This document shows positions 27,990-36,417 of a stretch of DNA of 64,000 bases, piece by piece. Below the pieces are notes generated by a model. That model saw only the letters and a list, made by a program, of their open reading frames with translations. It ran no database searches and was not told where the DNA came from. The position numbers and the translations under genes are program-made. Numbering within the stretch: position 1 is the stretch's first letter; each line of letters opens with the position of its first letter. The DNA is from a bacterium (lineage in GTDB: Bacteria > Bacillota > Bacilli > Lactobacillales > Streptococcaceae), in the NCBI GenBank assembly GCA_905221345.1, contig CAJNCW010000004.1, positions 181,695-245,694 on the forward strand, given 5' to 3'.

Positions 27990-28286
27990 TTATTCAGCTT
28001 CAGCAGCGAACAACTCGATTGCTTTTGAATCAGCTGTAAGTGTGATGATAGCTTTTTTAGTTTTGTTAGTAAAACCAGTGTAACGTCCGACACGTTTTGC
28101 TTTTGGTTTTACGTTGATTGTGTTAACGTTGGCAACTTTAACACCTTCGAAAGCAGCTTCAACAGCTTGCTTGATCAAAAGTTTGTGTGCACGAGTGTCA
28201 ACTTCAAATACATATTTCCCTGCTTCAAGTTGAGCCATTGAGCTTTCAGTGATAACAGGTTTTTTGATAACATCATACAAATTCAT
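27990..28286 (-). CDS. rplW: 50S ribosomal protein L23
   Basis: 98 aa, [20 protein letters not shown]. It lies at the tunnel exit, the docking site for trigger factor and SRP. Its ATG overlaps the rplD stop by one base (TAATG-type junction), which indicates translational coupling. Confidence 0.97.
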
Positions 28287-28909
28287 TATGCAAGAACCTC
28301 CTCGATTTTAGAGATAGCTGCTTGTGTGACAAGAAGTTTGTCGCTATTTGCGATGTCAAGAACACTTGCAGTTGTAGCAGTTGCAACTTTCACGTTTGGA
28401 AGGTTACGAGCTGAAAGAGCTGCGAATTCATTTCCTTCTTCAAGGATAACAAGAACTTTAGAATCGATGCTCAATGCTGCAAGAACTTTTGCAAATTCAG
28501 CAGTTTTTGGAGCTGTAAATGAAAGAGCGTCTACAGCTACGAATTTGTTTTCAGCAACTTTTTCAGAGTAAACTGATTTAAGAGCTAGGCGACGAACTTT
28601 TTGTGGAAGTTTGTAGCCGTATGAACGTGGAGTTGGTCCGAAGACAACACCACCACCACGCCATTGTGGTGAGCGAATAGAACCTTGACGAGCACGTCCA
28701 GTTCCTTTTTGGCGCCATGGTTTGCGTCCACCACCTGATACTGCAGAGCGGTTTTTAACAGCGTGTGTTCCTTGACGAAGGCTTGCGCGTTGGCTGATGA
28801 TCACATCAAACACAACTGATTCATTTGGTTCGATACCAAATACTGCATCGTTAAGAACAACTTGGCCAGCTTCTTTACCAGTTTGGTCAAATAATGTTAC
28901 GTTTGCCAT
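28286..28909 (-). CDS. rplD: 50S ribosomal protein L4
   Basis: 207 aa, [20 protein letters not shown], with the tunnel loop [29 protein letters not shown] (positions about 60-90). L4 is the feedback regulator of the S10 operon in enterobacteria; here the leaders at 29561-29776 and 30086-30220 are the places to look for something similar. It starts 24 bases after rplC. Confidence 0.97.
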
Positions 28910-28933
28910 TGTGACTGATTTCCCCTTTCTTTA

Positions 28934-29560
28934 TTATTTACCAGCTTTAACTGCTGATTTGATAGTGATAAGAGATTTCTTAGCACCTGGTACGTTACCT
29001 TTGATAAGGATAACGTTCTTTTCTGGAACAACTTGTACAACTTCAAGGTTTTGAATTGTTACGCGGTCGCCACCCATACGTCCTGCAAGGTTTTTACCTT
29101 TGAATACGCGGTTAGGTGCAACAGGTCCCATAGAACCTGGACGACGGTGGTAACGAGAACCGTGAGCCATTGGTCCACGTGATTGTCCGTGGCGTTTGAT
29201 AACACCTTGGAAACCTTTACCTTTAGAAGTACCAGTTACGTCAACAACGTCTCCAGCTGCGAATGTTTCAACTGTGATTTCAGCACCAACTTCCAAGCCT
29301 TCAACGTTTTTGAATTCACGAATGAAGCGCTTAGGAGCCGTGTTAGCTTTCGCTACATGTCCTTTAGCAGGTTTGTTGCTCAATACTTCGCGTTTGTCAT
29401 CGAAACCAACTTGGATAGCATTGTATCCGTCTGTTTCAACAGTTTTAACTTGAAGAACAACGTTTGGAGTTGCTTCAATAACTGTTACAGGGATCAATTC
29501 GCCAGCTTCAGTGAAGATTTGAGTCATTCCCACTTTTTTCCCTAAGATTCCTTTTGTCAT
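28934..29560 (-). CDS. rplC: 50S ribosomal protein L3
   Basis: 208 aa, [20 protein letters not shown], with the central extension [24 protein letters not shown] reaching the peptidyl transferase centre. It is preceded by a 216-base structured gap after rpsJ. Confidence 0.97.
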
Positions 29561-29776
29561 GAGAAAATAGTTCCTTTTCTATATTTTTTATTCAAAAAGT
29601 TTTTAACGAGCGTTTTTCATGCTCAAGTCTAAGATACAAAGGGCGTCAAACTCAAAGTGAAAATAGGAAACTGACGCAGTGTCTAACAGACACTAGGAAG
29701 TTTATCTTTTTCACACCGAGTTTAGCCCGTGTTCAATTAAATTGAAACACCAGCCTCTGCTCTTTTATATTTTAGA
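29561..29776 (-). other. Structured untranslated gap between rpsJ and rplC
   Basis: No ORF fits this 216-base gap. On the transcribed strand I see GTGTTTCAATT/AATTGAACAC, AGTGTCTG..AGACACT, GCGTCA...TGACGC and GAGC...GCTC stems in succession. This is too much structure for a simple spacer. It is a candidate internal leader controlling rplC onward. Confidence 0.5.
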
Positions 29777-30085
29777 TTAAAGTTTGATTTCTACGTTTAC
29801 ACCACTTGGAAGATCCAATTTCATCAACGCATCAACTGTTTTTTGAGTTGGGTTAACGATATCGATCAAACGTTTGTGTGTACGCATTTCGAATTGTTCG
29901 CGAGAGTCTTTGTATTTGTGAGTCGCACGAATGATTGTGTAGAGGCTACGCTCAGTTGGAAGTGGGATTGGACCCGCAACTTGTGCACCTGTACGAGTAG
30001 CTGATTCTACGATTTTTGCAGCCGCTGTGTCAAGCGTACGGTGTTCGTAAGCTTTCAAACGGATACGGATTTTTTTGTTTGCCAT
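29777..30085 (-). CDS. rpsJ: 30S ribosomal protein S10
   Basis: 102 aa, [20 protein letters not shown], ending [13 protein letters not shown]10 serves both the 30S head and NusG/NusB-dependent antitermination. It is the first gene of the operon, with AAAGGAG before the ATG and a leader of about 130 bases from the promoter at 30221-30249. Confidence 0.97.
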
Positions 30086-30220
30086 CTTTTTCTCCTTTTC
30101 GTCTATTTAAGATAATAGGCTAGCTCCACAAGAAAACCGGCGCGCGTTGCGTGGCAATGCAACCGAGCGTGTCGCAACCTCTTGCATCAAAGCTAAGGCT
30201 GTAATTTACAGCACCATAAT
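30086..30220 (-). other. 5' leader of the S10 operon
   Basis: About 130 transcribed bases before rpsJ contain a GCTGTAA/TTACAGC hairpin and a GC-rich GTTGCG...CGCAAC stem, in sharp contrast to the AT-rich surroundings. It may be an autoregulatory leader; no known family was assigned. Confidence 0.5.
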
Positions 30221-30249
30221 AGAATAACACAAAGCCCCTGCGATTGCAA
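30221..30249 (-). promoter_or_regulatory. Promoter of the S10-spc-alpha operon
   Basis: On the minus strand the -35 TTGCAA (30244-30249) and the -10 TATTCT (30221-30226) are separated by exactly 17 bases. The rest of 30250-30367 holds AT-rich sequence with no further feature seen. Confidence 0.8.
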
Positions 30250-30367
30250 GGGATTTGTGAGCTTTTTTTCGTTTTTTTGGGATGAAACTGTTTTCCTATT
30301 TCATCTTCCTATGATTACTGATTTACGTCTATAAAAATCAATCTTTTCTTCTATATAATAATGTGTT

Positions 30368-30991
30368 TCAAATGTGTGTCATTTTGACTTCAAATTTATC
30401 TTCTGATTGATCTACTAAAATGTCCGCTTTAGACTCGTTTTCTCTATAGTATCGCAGATACTGCTCCCGTCTCATCTGATGGCTAGCTAATACAAAAGAT
30501 GTATCGCGATTTCTCATAGTCGTATCTCGAGCGAGACGCCTCTTTAATTCGGTCTCCTCATCCGTGTAAAAACAGATGTTTTTGTCAAAGAGTTTCTTGG
30601 GTAGAAAACCCACAGACATCCCTTCGACAATCAGAATCGGTTTGGCTCCAGACAAGACTTCACTAGCCTTCCACGGTTCATCGATAGTCGAGACATCCAT
30701 ACCTGCCTGCAAGGCGAGAATATCTCTCTGTAAACTTGCCAGTTCATGCGCCACTGGGAGACAAACTGTCACCTTTTGATCTGGCGCTTGCTTTGGTACT
30801 ACCAGGTGACGTTCTGAGGTGATATAGGGATCTGTTTCTAGTAAATTTACTGTAGTGGGATCTAGGGCTTGATGTAATTCCTGAGCGAAGGTTGACTTGC
30901 CCGAAGCCCCATGACCATAGATCCCTAGTGTCCTAATTCTTCCCGTTTCTATCTCTGAAACCAGTTGTTCTATCAGGTCTTTTTTCTTCAT
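30368..30991 (-). CDS. P-loop nucleoside/uridine kinase-like protein
   Basis: 207 aa with Walker A GHGASGKSTFAQEL (about 26-39) and LLETDPYI/VEGMSVGFL blocks as in uridine kinase/phosphoribulokinase-type enzymes. A LID-like arginine-rich RDTTMRNRD follows. The phosphate acceptor is not certain. Its ATG overlaps the nrdG stop by four bases, so it is cotranslated with the anaerobic ribonucleotide reductase activase and may serve nucleotide supply. Confidence 0.8.
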   Translation of the reverse strand: MKKKDLIEQLVSEIETGRIRTLGIYGHGASGKSTFAQELHQALDPTTVNLLETDPYITSERHLVVPKQAPDQKVTVCLPVAHELASLQRDILALQAGMDVSTIDEPWKASEVLSGAKPILIVEGMSVGFLPKKLFDKNICFYTDEETELKRRLARDTTMRNRDTSFVLASHQMRREQYLRYYRENESKADILVDQSEDKFEVKMTHI

Positions 30992-31584
30992 TCTCTCTTC
31001 ACCTGCTCATAGCTTTCTTTTCCGTCATTAAGCTTGTCCCAAATCACCACTTGCCCACTTTTGAGGGATTTTTGCACATCAATGATACGTTGATTAGAGG
31101 AACCTCGAAACTGGAGCATGAGATTACGCTTGCTTTTATCATACCGTCCATCGACAAGGATGTCAATCAATGATAAGAGTTCCAGTTTATCTGGAGTTTC
31201 CAGCATCATTTCTTCCCACGTGTAGCCCGTCCAGGACCAGATGTCTTTATCTGGCAATTCCTTTCGAATGCGTTTAACGAGAGGCAAGAGAATTCCTGTA
31301 TTAAGAAAGGGTTCTCCTCCCAGCAAGGTCAATCCTTGAACATAGGGTTGGGCAAGGTCTGCCATGATTTGTTCTTCTAACTCTGGCGTATAAGGAATCC
31401 CAGCATTAAATGACCAGGTCGCAACATTATAGCATCCCTCGCAGTGGAACATACAACCTGCGACATAGAGAGAGTTGCGCACACCTTCTCCATCGACAAA
31501 GTTAAAGGCCTTGTAATCAATGATCCGCCCTTTACTAAGCTCCTCACTTTTCCATTCACCTGGTTTTGGTGTATTCCATGTCAT
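30988..31584 (-). CDS. nrdG: Anaerobic ribonucleotide reductase activating protein (radical SAM)
   Basis: 198 aa. The radical-SAM CxxxCxxC motif is AGCMFHCEGCYN (about 42-53), followed by LTLLGGEPFLN for SAM binding. NrdG generates the glycyl radical on NrdD. It starts 4 bases after the GNAT gene stop and overlaps the kinase gene downstream, so the cluster nrdD-ORF46-GNAT-nrdG-kinase is probably one operon. Confidence 0.95.
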   Translation of the reverse strand: MTWNTPKPGEWKSEELSKGRIIDYKAFNFVDGEGVRNSLYVAGCMFHCEGCYNVATWSFNAGIPYTPELEEQIMADLAQPYVQGLTLLGGEPFLNTGILLPLVKRIRKELPDKDIWSWTGYTWEEMMLETPDKLELLSLIDILVDGRYDKSKRNLMLQFRGSSNQRIIDVQKSLKSGQVVIWDKLNDGKESYEQVKRE

Positions 31585-31588
31585 CCTT

Positions 31589-32089
31589 CTACTCCAAATC
31601 TATCCAGTAACGTTCTACGCCATTGCGAACGTCCTCAAACACCCCACCATTTGCCACAATCACCGCCCTACTAGCAGGATTTTCCGTACTACAGGTCACA
31701 AGTGCTTTTTTGATGTTCTTTTCCTTGGCAACTTGCAGACCTTGTCTTAGGGCTTCTTTGGCATAACCTTTGCCTCCTTCAGAGGGGCGGATGGAATAGC
31801 CGATATGGCCACCTTCTTCCAATAAGAAGTCATTGAGGCACAAGCGGATATTGAGAAATCCTACAGCTTGACCATCTATCGAAAAAGCGACTAACTGAAT
31901 ATCAGGCACCCACCCTTCAGGCAAATTAATCCCCATTTCATGATCCTGATTGTTTTTTAACCACTCTTCATAAACAAAATTCTCAGCATCCCAAAATCCG
32001 CCATCGTGGGCTGATTGAGTCTGTTCAAACTCTGCCATCATCTCTAAAACTGTTTCTTTATCTGCCAATGTTGGTCTGCGTAGTATCAT
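31589..32089 (-). CDS. GNAT-family N-acetyltransferase
   Basis: 166 aa starting MILRRPTLADKETVLEMMAE. The ATG at 32089 has GGAGG at ideal spacing; a TTG four codons earlier lies in the SD itself and was rejected. The acetyl-CoA motif is IGYSIRPSEGGKGYAKEALRQ. Its position between nrdD and nrdG also occurs in pneumococcus (from memory), but no role in nucleotide metabolism is known. Confidence 0.85.
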   Translation of the reverse strand: MILRRPTLADKETVLEMMAEFEQTQSAHDGGFWDAENFVYEEWLKNNQDHEMGINLPEGWVPDIQLVAFSIDGQAVGFLNIRLCLNDFLLEEGGHIGYSIRPSEGGKGYAKEALRQGLQVAKEKNIKKALVTCSTENPASRAVIVANGGVFEDVRNGVERYWIDLE

Positions 32090-32132
32090 TTTTACCTCCA
32101 ATTAAGAGAAAAGTGAGAGCAGACCCTCACTT

Positions 32133-32273
32133 TTATTTTTTCTTGTTCTTGTTTAAAAACTGTTCTCTGAGGTTGAGCAAGCGTTCTTTTTTACCTGTTC
32201 CACCTTTCGAGTATTTCTCGTGATAACGGGTCACTTGTGCGCGTCCCTTATCGTCTAATTGGTATTTCCCCAT
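32133..32273 (-). CDS. Small conserved basic protein (46 aa) in the nrd cluster
   Basis: MGKYQLDDKGRAQVTRYHEK then a lysine-rich end NKNKKK. The ATG at 32273 lies 11 bases after the nrdD stop and has GGAAATGG upstream. 14 of 46 residues are Lys or Arg. The function is unknown; its conserved place between nrdD and the GNAT gene in related streptococci (from memory) argues that it is real. A GTGAG/CTCAC hairpin at 32111-32134 lies just after it. Confidence 0.75.
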   Translation of the reverse strand: MGKYQLDDKGRAQVTRYHEKYSKGGTGKKERLLNLREQFLNKNKKK

Positions 32274-32284
32274 TCCATTTCCTT

Positions 32285-34498
32285 CTAATTTGTTACTTCA
32301 TGTCCGGCTGTTTTAATGGTTGAACCGTTCATGTGTTTGACACGCGCAGCGATTTCCTTGTGGCGTCCATTAACCATCGGACGCGCTTGAGGATTTCCCA
32401 GATAACCACACGTACGTTTGACCACGTCTACTGTTTTAGGGTCACTATTGCCACAGTTTGGACAAGCAAATCCTCTTTCAGTTGGTTCAAAATCCCCTTC
32501 AAAGTCACACTTGTAGCAACGATCAATCGGAGTATTGGTTCCTAGATAGCCAACTCGGTCATAGGCATAGTCCCAGACGGCTTCCAAGGCTTTAGGATTT
32601 TGCTGAAGTACTGGGTATTCACAATAATGGATGAAACCACCTGACGCACCTGCTTCTGGATAAACTTTCTCAAAGTCTAATTTTTCAAACGGTGTTGGAT
32701 TTTTCCGGACATCATAGTGGAAAGAGTTGGTGTAGTATTCCTTGTCCGTGATGTCAGGAATAGAGCCGAACTTCTCTGTATCCAAGCGACAGAAGCGGTC
32801 TGTCAGACTTTCAGACGGTGTGGAGTAGATAGAGAAATGGTAACCATATTGGTCAGACCACTCTTCCACACGACGTTTCATATCACGAATGATATCCAGC
32901 GTGAACTCCTTGGCTTCTGGATTGCTTTCCCAGTTGTTTCCAAAGAAGACAGTAGCCACTTCGTACAAACCGATGTAGCCCAGCGAAACTGTCGCACGGC
33001 GATTGTTGAAGAGTTGGTCAACGCTCTCTTCTTTTCCCAGACGGCGACCGAAGGCTCCGTACTGATAGAGGATAGGGGCATTCGCTGGTGTTGCTTCCTT
33101 GGTCCGTTCAACACGGTAAACCAAAGCATCTTCTGCGATGTTCATACGCTCGTTGAAGATTTCCCAGAACTTATTCAGATCCCCTTCCGACTCGAGGGCG
33201 ATACGAGGTAGATTGACTGTCACAACACCTAGATTCATCCGACCCGAATTGACCTCAACACCATTTTCATCCTTCCATCCTTGGAGGAAGGAGCGGCAAC
33301 CCATAGGCACCTTGAAAGAACCAGTCAGTTCGATAATCTTATCATAGGACAAGACATCTGGGTACATCCGCTTGGTTGCACACTCGAGGGCCAACTGTTT
33401 TATATCGTAGTTAGGTGAACCTTCCTCTAAGTTGAGTCCTCTTTTCAGCGTAAAGATGAGTTTAGGGAAGATAGCTGTACGATGTTCTGAACCAAGTCCC
33501 TTGATTCGGATGTTTAAGATAGCTTTTTGAATTTCACGCTCAAAACGATTGGTTCCTAGACCGAAACCTAGTGAAGTAAAAGGTGTTTGTCCATTTGAAG
33601 TGAAGAGGGTGTTGATTTCATACTCGAGAGATTGCATGGCATCGTAGATGTCTTTTTGGGTTTTCTTCCAAGCGTAATCTTCCCGTTTCTCAGGCAAGAC
33701 CCATTCTTCTGCATCCTTTAGGTGTTTTTGGTAATTCTTCTCTGCGTAAGGTGCCAAGACTTCATCGATACGGTCAGCTGAACAACCCCCGTACTGGCTA
33801 GAAGCAACGTTAGCAATGATTTGGGAAATCTGAGCAGTCGCAGTCTGGATAGACTTGGGACTTTCTACCTCTGCATTTCCAATCTTAAAACCATTTTCCA
33901 ACATACCCTTGAAATCAATCAAACAGCAGTTGGTCATCGGCGTATAGGGGCTGTAGTCCAAATCGTGATAATGGATATCTCCCTTTTGGTGAGCATTTGC
34001 TACGTGCTTAGGAAGCATTTGCAGCCCGATTGATTTCCCCACAATCCCTGCTGTCAAATCACGCTGGGTGTTAAAGACATCACTGTCTTTATTGGCATTT
34101 TCATTGACAACGGCTTGATCTTTATTGAGAAGTTTATGGATACTAAAGTTAATATCTGTCGCTTTTGAGCGCTCAAAATCCCTTTGTGTCCGATAAGTGA
34201 TATACTCCTCAGCCAGTGCATATTCTTTGGTTTCAAGGAGTTCATGCTCTACGATATTTTGAATCTCATAAATCTTGACACCTTGAGGGAAACGACTGTG
34301 AATTTCCGCAACAATACGCTCAAGCAGGCTATTTAGACGTTTTTCGACCAGGGGTGTCACATCCATGACTTTGTCAGCCGCCTTGTGGAGAGCCTTGTCA
34401 ATCTTGTCTACATCAAACACTACACGTCTACCATCTCGTTTTTCAACGAACAAAGTGGGAACGGTTGCAAGGTTTTCTTCTAATACAATCATATCCAT
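32285..34498 (-). CDS. nrdD: Anaerobic ribonucleoside-triphosphate reductase
   Basis: 737 aa class III reductase, which makes dNTPs without oxygen. An N-terminal ATP-cone (TLFVEKRDGRRVVFDVDKIDKA) gives allosteric control. The core has YDLDYSPYTPMTNCCL-type HYHDLDYSPYTPMTNC. The C-terminus has the zinc pairs CYKC and CPNC and the glycyl-radical loop RTCGYLGNPQARP. The start at 34498 follows AAAAGAG; an ATG two codons later is an alternative. The promoter and NrdR-like boxes are upstream at 34528-34606. Confidence 0.96.
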   Translation of the reverse strand: MDMIVLEENLATVPTLFVEKRDGRRVVFDVDKIDKALHKAADKVMDVTPLVEKRLNSLLERIVAEIHSRFPQGVKIYEIQNIVEHELLETKEYALAEEYITYRTQRDFERSKATDINFSIHKLLNKDQAVVNENANKDSDVFNTQRDLTAGIVGKSIGLQMLPKHVANAHQKGDIHYHDLDYSPYTPMTNCCLIDFKGMLENGFKIGNAEVESPKSIQTATAQISQIIANVASSQYGGCSADRIDEVLAPYAEKNYQKHLKDAEEWVLPEKREDYAWKKTQKDIYDAMQSLEYEINTLFTSNGQTPFTSLGFGLGTNRFEREIQKAILNIRIKGLGSEHRTAIFPKLIFTLKRGLNLEEGSPNYDIKQLALECATKRMYPDVLSYDKIIELTGSFKVPMGCRSFLQGWKDENGVEVNSGRMNLGVVTVNLPRIALESEGDLNKFWEIFNERMNIAEDALVYRVERTKEATPANAPILYQYGAFGRRLGKEESVDQLFNNRRATVSLGYIGLYEVATVFFGNNWESNPEAKEFTLDIIRDMKRRVEEWSDQYGYHFSIYSTPSESLTDRFCRLDTEKFGSIPDITDKEYYTNSFHYDVRKNPTPFEKLDFEKVYPEAGASGGFIHYCEYPVLQQNPKALEAVWDYAYDRVGYLGTNTPIDRCYKCDFEGDFEPTERGFACPNCGNSDPKTVDVVKRTCGYLGNPQARPMVNGRHKEIAARVKHMNGSTIKTAGHEVTN

Positions 34499-34527
34499 GC
34501 TCTTTTCTATTTTTCTTCTTAAGTGAT

Positions 34528-34606
34528 ATTATACCACTCTAAAAAGAAAAATCAATATCTTGTGTTAAAAATTCTAAAATTTTTAAAAATACACAAGATA
34601 TTGATT
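34528..34606 (-). promoter_or_regulatory. nrdD promoter with two NrdR-like boxes that double as a terminator stem
   Basis: On the minus strand AATCAATATCTTGTGT (34591-34606) and ACACAAGATATTGATT (34550-34565) each match one half of the NrdR box ACACWATATATWGTGT well. Their centres are 41 bases apart, about four helical turns. The -35 TTGATT is the end of the second box, with a 16-base spacer to TATAAT (34528-34533). The same inverted repeat followed by TTTTTCTTTTT would terminate the upstream ccs4-like gene. Confidence 0.6.
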
Positions 34607-34608
34607 TG

Positions 34609-36165
34609 TTATTTAGATTTATAAAGCTTGAATTCCTTACTATCCGTCTGAACAAGCTCGTATTTTTCACTAAGTAGGCTCTCTACATCCGACCACAAGG
34701 CAACCTTTTGATTGACCAAAATCATCTTCGGTTGATTTTCTTTCAAGTCATTCATCAGTTTCGTTTTATTCTCCTCGCTTGCAGTATAGAGTGTTGGTGT
34801 CACTAGAGAGCTTGGTGCCAAGCGTTCACTTGCTTGGTAGAAATCTGGACGATCATCCCAAGCATAGACACGATCTTCAGAGCTCGTTTGCTGCTTGACC
34901 AAGCTAGCAAGCTGCTCACGTTCCTGATAAGTACTTGGATGCGAAATATAGCGACTCAAAAGGGGTAGAGAAAGCAAATAAATAATCACGACTAGTGGCA
35001 GATAGAAATTTCCTTTAAGGTAGCGACTAAAGAGTGATGAAGAGCGGACTCTTCGTCTACTACGACTGATGCATTCAGGACTCCCTTCTTTGATGCTGAT
35101 TAGCAATAATAATGTCATAAAGGGTAAAATCGCTGCCAAACGTGAGCCATGCAAAGGTTCCTTTGAAAGAATTAACAGAGCAAGAGTTACTAGTAAACCT
35201 AAATTAGCGCCTATTGAGATAGCAAATTGTTTGGCTGACTTGGTCTGAAACAATCCTGAAAAGATTAATGTCAGAATCCCAACACCGATGGATAGCAAAC
35301 CATAGAAAGCAGCATTCTCCATAAGATTGGCATTTGAAAATAGACTAAGCGTATCTATTGGATACAAAGTATGGCTAATCGCATCACCAAAAGTTCCTGT
35401 TAAGACTGTATAGTAGCCAATTGGATAAAAAAAGAGAGAAAATCCTAAAGCTGATGCAAAAAATTGATACAATCCATGAGCAAATTTACGCTTGGCAATA
35501 TTAAATCCAAACAAACTCAAGGCAAGTGTAGCTGCAAACAAGGCTGTGGGAATAGGTGATAGGAAGAAAGCTAATGCTAAACTCATCCCAACTCGCAAGA
35601 AACCTTTATCGTTACTTGGATCATCCAGATAGTCAGCCACTAGGCTAAAACTATAAAATAGAAAAGGCAAGGCCACAACTACTGCATAGCTACCACCAAA
35701 TCCCAGACTGCCTACAAGCAAATAGAAAACCAACAAAAGCTGTCTAGCCTGCTCTCCCTGACCTGTCAAGGTATCTGCGGATTTAAATAGAAAAACACCA
35801 GCTCCGAACAAGGCCAACCACTCCACCAAAGCAAAAAGAATACTCCCTTGAGAGAGGTAGATTAGTACGTAATAAAGCAGTCCATTTGAACCATAATAAT
35901 CCGTGTAAATCTGCCCACTCTGATGTAGCGCCCAACCAGTATAAAGATCTTGCATCTGTTGAGGGCTCACCAAACCAAAGATCAGAGGCAATATGACAGA
36001 AACAGCTGTAGCAGCCAGACTCCAAATTGCCACACTAAAAAACGGAAGTGGAGTTCGTTTCTTCTTACCTCGCTCCAGTCCAAATTCAGACTCTTGATCC
36101 AGCCGTTCCCGATACTGGTATCGAAATTCTTCTAGCTGTTCGTCTTTTTCCTCGTATACGTTCAT
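34609..36165 (-). CDS. Multi-pass membrane protein, Ccs4-like (competence-induced)
   Basis: 518 aa. The N-terminal 40 residues are charged and cytoplasmic (MNVYEEKDEQLEEFRYQYRE). About ten hydrophobic segments follow from residue 45 to 400, with a basic loop SRSRRRVRSSS near 368. The C-terminal soluble part resembles the end of glycosyltransferase-type membrane proteins. It is second in an operon behind a 47-aa ORF and an exact combox. Gene order (nrdD, this gene, cls) matches pneumococcal ccs4, named for induction in competence; the function is unknown. Confidence 0.75.
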   Translation of the reverse strand: MNVYEEKDEQLEEFRYQYRERLDQESEFGLERGKKKRTPLPFFSVAIWSLAATAVSVILPLIFGLVSPQQMQDLYTGWALHQSGQIYTDYYGSNGLLYYVLIYLSQGSILFALVEWLALFGAGVFLFKSADTLTGQGEQARQLLLVFYLLVGSLGFGGSYAVVVALPFLFYSFSLVADYLDDPSNDKGFLRVGMSLALAFFLSPIPTALFAATLALSLFGFNIAKRKFAHGLYQFFASALGFSLFFYPIGYYTVLTGTFGDAISHTLYPIDTLSLFSNANLMENAAFYGLLSIGVGILTLIFSGLFQTKSAKQFAISIGANLGLLVTLALLILSKEPLHGSRLAAILPFMTLLLLISIKEGSPECISRSRRRVRSSSLFSRYLKGNFYLPLVVIIYLLSLPLLSRYISHPSTYQEREQLASLVKQQTSSEDRVYAWDDRPDFYQASERLAPSSLVTPTLYTASEENKTKLMNDLKENQPKMILVNQKVALWSDVESLLSEKYELVQTDSKEFKLYKSK

Positions 36166-36200
36166 TCAATTTCTCCTCTAAGTTTATCTGTTTTAGTATA

Positions 36201-36344
36201 TCAAAATCTTACAGGAATGTCAGCTTGGGATTGATATTTGATGAATTTCTTATCCAATAGCGCAAAGCGTTCGATTTCACGAAAACGGTGGAATCGACTA
36301 TTTCTATACTCTCTGATAAAATCATCATCTTCTAGATTAAGCAT
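36201..36344 (-). CDS. Small protein (47 aa) leading a competence-type operon
   Basis: MLNLEDDDFIREYRNSRFHR..., an acidic start followed by an Arg/Phe-rich helix. It has an ATG at 36344 with AAAGGAG upstream and a TGA at 36201. It begins 20 bases after the combox and ends 35 bases before the Ccs4-like gene, which has its own GAGGAG SD. It shares features with the N-terminus of that neighbour (EEFRYQYRERLDQ against REYRNSRFHRFRE), perhaps a shared binding motif. Function unknown. Confidence 0.75.
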   Translation of the reverse strand: MLNLEDDDFIREYRNSRFHRFREIERFALLDKKFIKYQSQADIPVRF

Positions 36345-36364
36345 GGTTTTCTCCTTTACTTATC

Positions 36365-36372
36365 TATTCGTA
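36365..36372 (-). promoter_or_regulatory. Combox (cin-box) for competence sigma factor ComX
   Basis: The minus strand reads TACGAATA exactly, preceded by TTTTT, as in late competence promoters of streptococci. It lies 20 bases before the 47-aa ORF and directly after the cls terminator. Confidence 0.85.
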
Positions 36373-36377
36373 AAAAG

Positions 36378-36409
36378 ACAAAAAAGACCCAGCCTTGGGC
36401 TAGATCTTG
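36378..36409 (-). terminator. cls: Intrinsic terminator of cls
   Basis: AAGATCTAGCCC pairs imperfectly with GGCTGGGTCTT over a short loop and is followed by TTTTTTGTC on the minus strand. It is 9 bases after the cls stop. Confidence 0.8.
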
Positions 36410-36417
36410 ATGGATAA

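Noticed and set aside
34590..34606. CIRCE or other heat-shock operator at the inverted repeat before nrdD
   Set aside because: The arms do not match TTAGCACTC/GAGTGCTAA; the NrdR-box halves and the gene context fit better.
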